Program-made: the position numbers and the translations under genes
Shown here: piece by piece, positions 50,215 through 50,574 of the stretch
How positions within the stretch are numbered: position 1 is the first letter of the stretch
Layout of the letters: every line of letters begins with the position of its first letter
The notes under the pieces: generated by a model
Databases searched by the model: none
The model's input: the letters and a program-made list of their open reading frames with translations, nothing else
Told to the model about the DNA's origin: nothing
NCBI GenBank assembly: GCA_016868375.1
Contig: VGHA01000013.1
Location: forward strand, 1-50,574
Length of the DNA: 50,574 nt
Direction of reading: 5' to 3'
From: Betaproteobacteria bacterium
Lineage (GTDB): Bacteria; Pseudomonadota; Gammaproteobacteria; Burkholderiales; Burkholderiaceae_E

Positions 50215-50574
50215 ATGACTCTGATCAGAATGACGCCAATCACCGGTCCAGCTGCCTGGACCGGGGCTGATTTCGAACACGACCGCTCGTGGATCCACCG
50301 TTTGAGCGAGGCTGAGATTGCGGGTCTTGATGCCGCGCTGGAGGCGGTTGCCGCAAGCGGGCGCCGCTACCCCGAGTTTTCCCGAGACCAGTTTCCAATC
50401 GGGCCGCTGGGCAAAGCGCTGCCAAGCTTGGCCGATGCACTGGAAAGCGGTCGCGGCTTCATGCTGTTACGCGGTCTTCCCGTTGCGCGCTACACCGATG
50501 AGCAGTTGAAATCGGTTTGCTACGGCATTGGCCTGCATCTGGGCACGCCCGTATGTCAGAACCCACGTGGCGAT
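50215..50574 (+). CDS. TauD/TfdA family dioxygenase (3' partial)
   Basis: An open frame of 120 codons running off the window end, with GGAG upstream of the ATG at 50215. The C-terminal visible part ALESGRGFMLLRGLPVARYTDEQ then GIGLHLGTPVCQNPRGD matches the N-terminal core of TauD/TfdA-type 2-oxoglutarate dioxygenases. The iron-binding HxD would lie beyond the window. Divergent from the Rieske operon. Confidence 0.82.
   Translation, partial: MTLIRMTPITGPAAWTGADFEHDRSWIHRLSEAEIAGLDAALEAVAASGRRYPEFSRDQFPIGPLGKALPSLADALESGRGFMLLRGLPVARYTDEQLKSVCYGIGLHLGTPVCQNPRGD

Overview
The window is a high-GC, gene-dense chromosomal segment that looks like an accessory catabolic region of a betaproteobacterium, most likely Burkholderiales and perhaps Alcaligenaceae-like. 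The main reason is the repeated presence of Bug/TctC-type periplasmic receptors (four intact, one frameshifted). Aromatic-catabolism genes of Burkholderiales type (NagG/AndAc-like Rieske oxygenase, HpaD/HpaF, LivHMGF-type importer) agree with this. The genus cannot be fixed from the sequence alone. I saw no tRNA, rRNA, insertion sequence, CRISPR array or phage module.

Layout: 1-1500 holds two SDR dehydrogenases (the first cut by the window edge). 1724-7413 is a branched-chain-amino-acid-type ABC importer (LivH, a fused LivM-LivG, LivF, binding protein) plus a quinone-oxidoreductase-like enzyme. 7468-11183 (minus) is an acyl-CoA synthetase / metallo-beta-lactamase-fold / SCP2-like / alpha-beta hydrolase operon. 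11361-14909 has two beta-hydroxyacid dehydrogenases, two cupins and an SDR. 15132-22411 holds three Bug receptors with a flavin monooxygenase, a MarR regulator, a TauD-like and a phytanoyl-CoA-type dioxygenase. These are small units, often divergent or convergent and separated by clear hairpins.

22453-29026 is the most unusual block: SDR, an Fgd-type F420-dependent glucose-6-phosphate dehydrogenase, CofE, a fused FO synthase (CofG-CofH/FbiC), CofD and CofC. These are the dedicated genes for making coenzyme F420 plus an enzyme to reduce it, in a betaproteobacterial setting. CofE is stand-alone and no dehydro-F420 reductase is visible, which leaves open which three-carbon precursor is used. A frameshifted Bug gene follows.

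30457-33521 (minus) is a probable type III effector locus. It encodes a 682-residue protein with the CKSGKDRT phosphatase motif and C-terminal features of the SopB/IpgD inositol-phosphate phosphatases, preceded by a chaperone-like gene interrupted by one in-frame TGA.

33523-42437 (minus) is a long, tightly packed operon: SsuABC/TauABC-type importer, SDR with missing catalytic residues, aminotransferase, alpha/beta hydrolase, M20-type N-carbamoyl amidohydrolase, a class-2 DHODH-like protein with altered active-site residues, and a BASS-type transporter. A divergent GntR regulator probably controls it. I infer that it handles a ureido or pyrimidine/hydantoin-like compound.

43409-50574 is aromatic catabolism: HpaD and HpaF (homoprotocatechuate meta-cleavage), a class II aldolase, an MhpA-like flavin hydroxylase with a DUF2783 partner, a Gdt1-type Mn/Ca transporter, a two-subunit Rieske oxygenase resembling salicylate 5-hydroxylase, and the start of a TauD-family dioxygenase cut by the window end.
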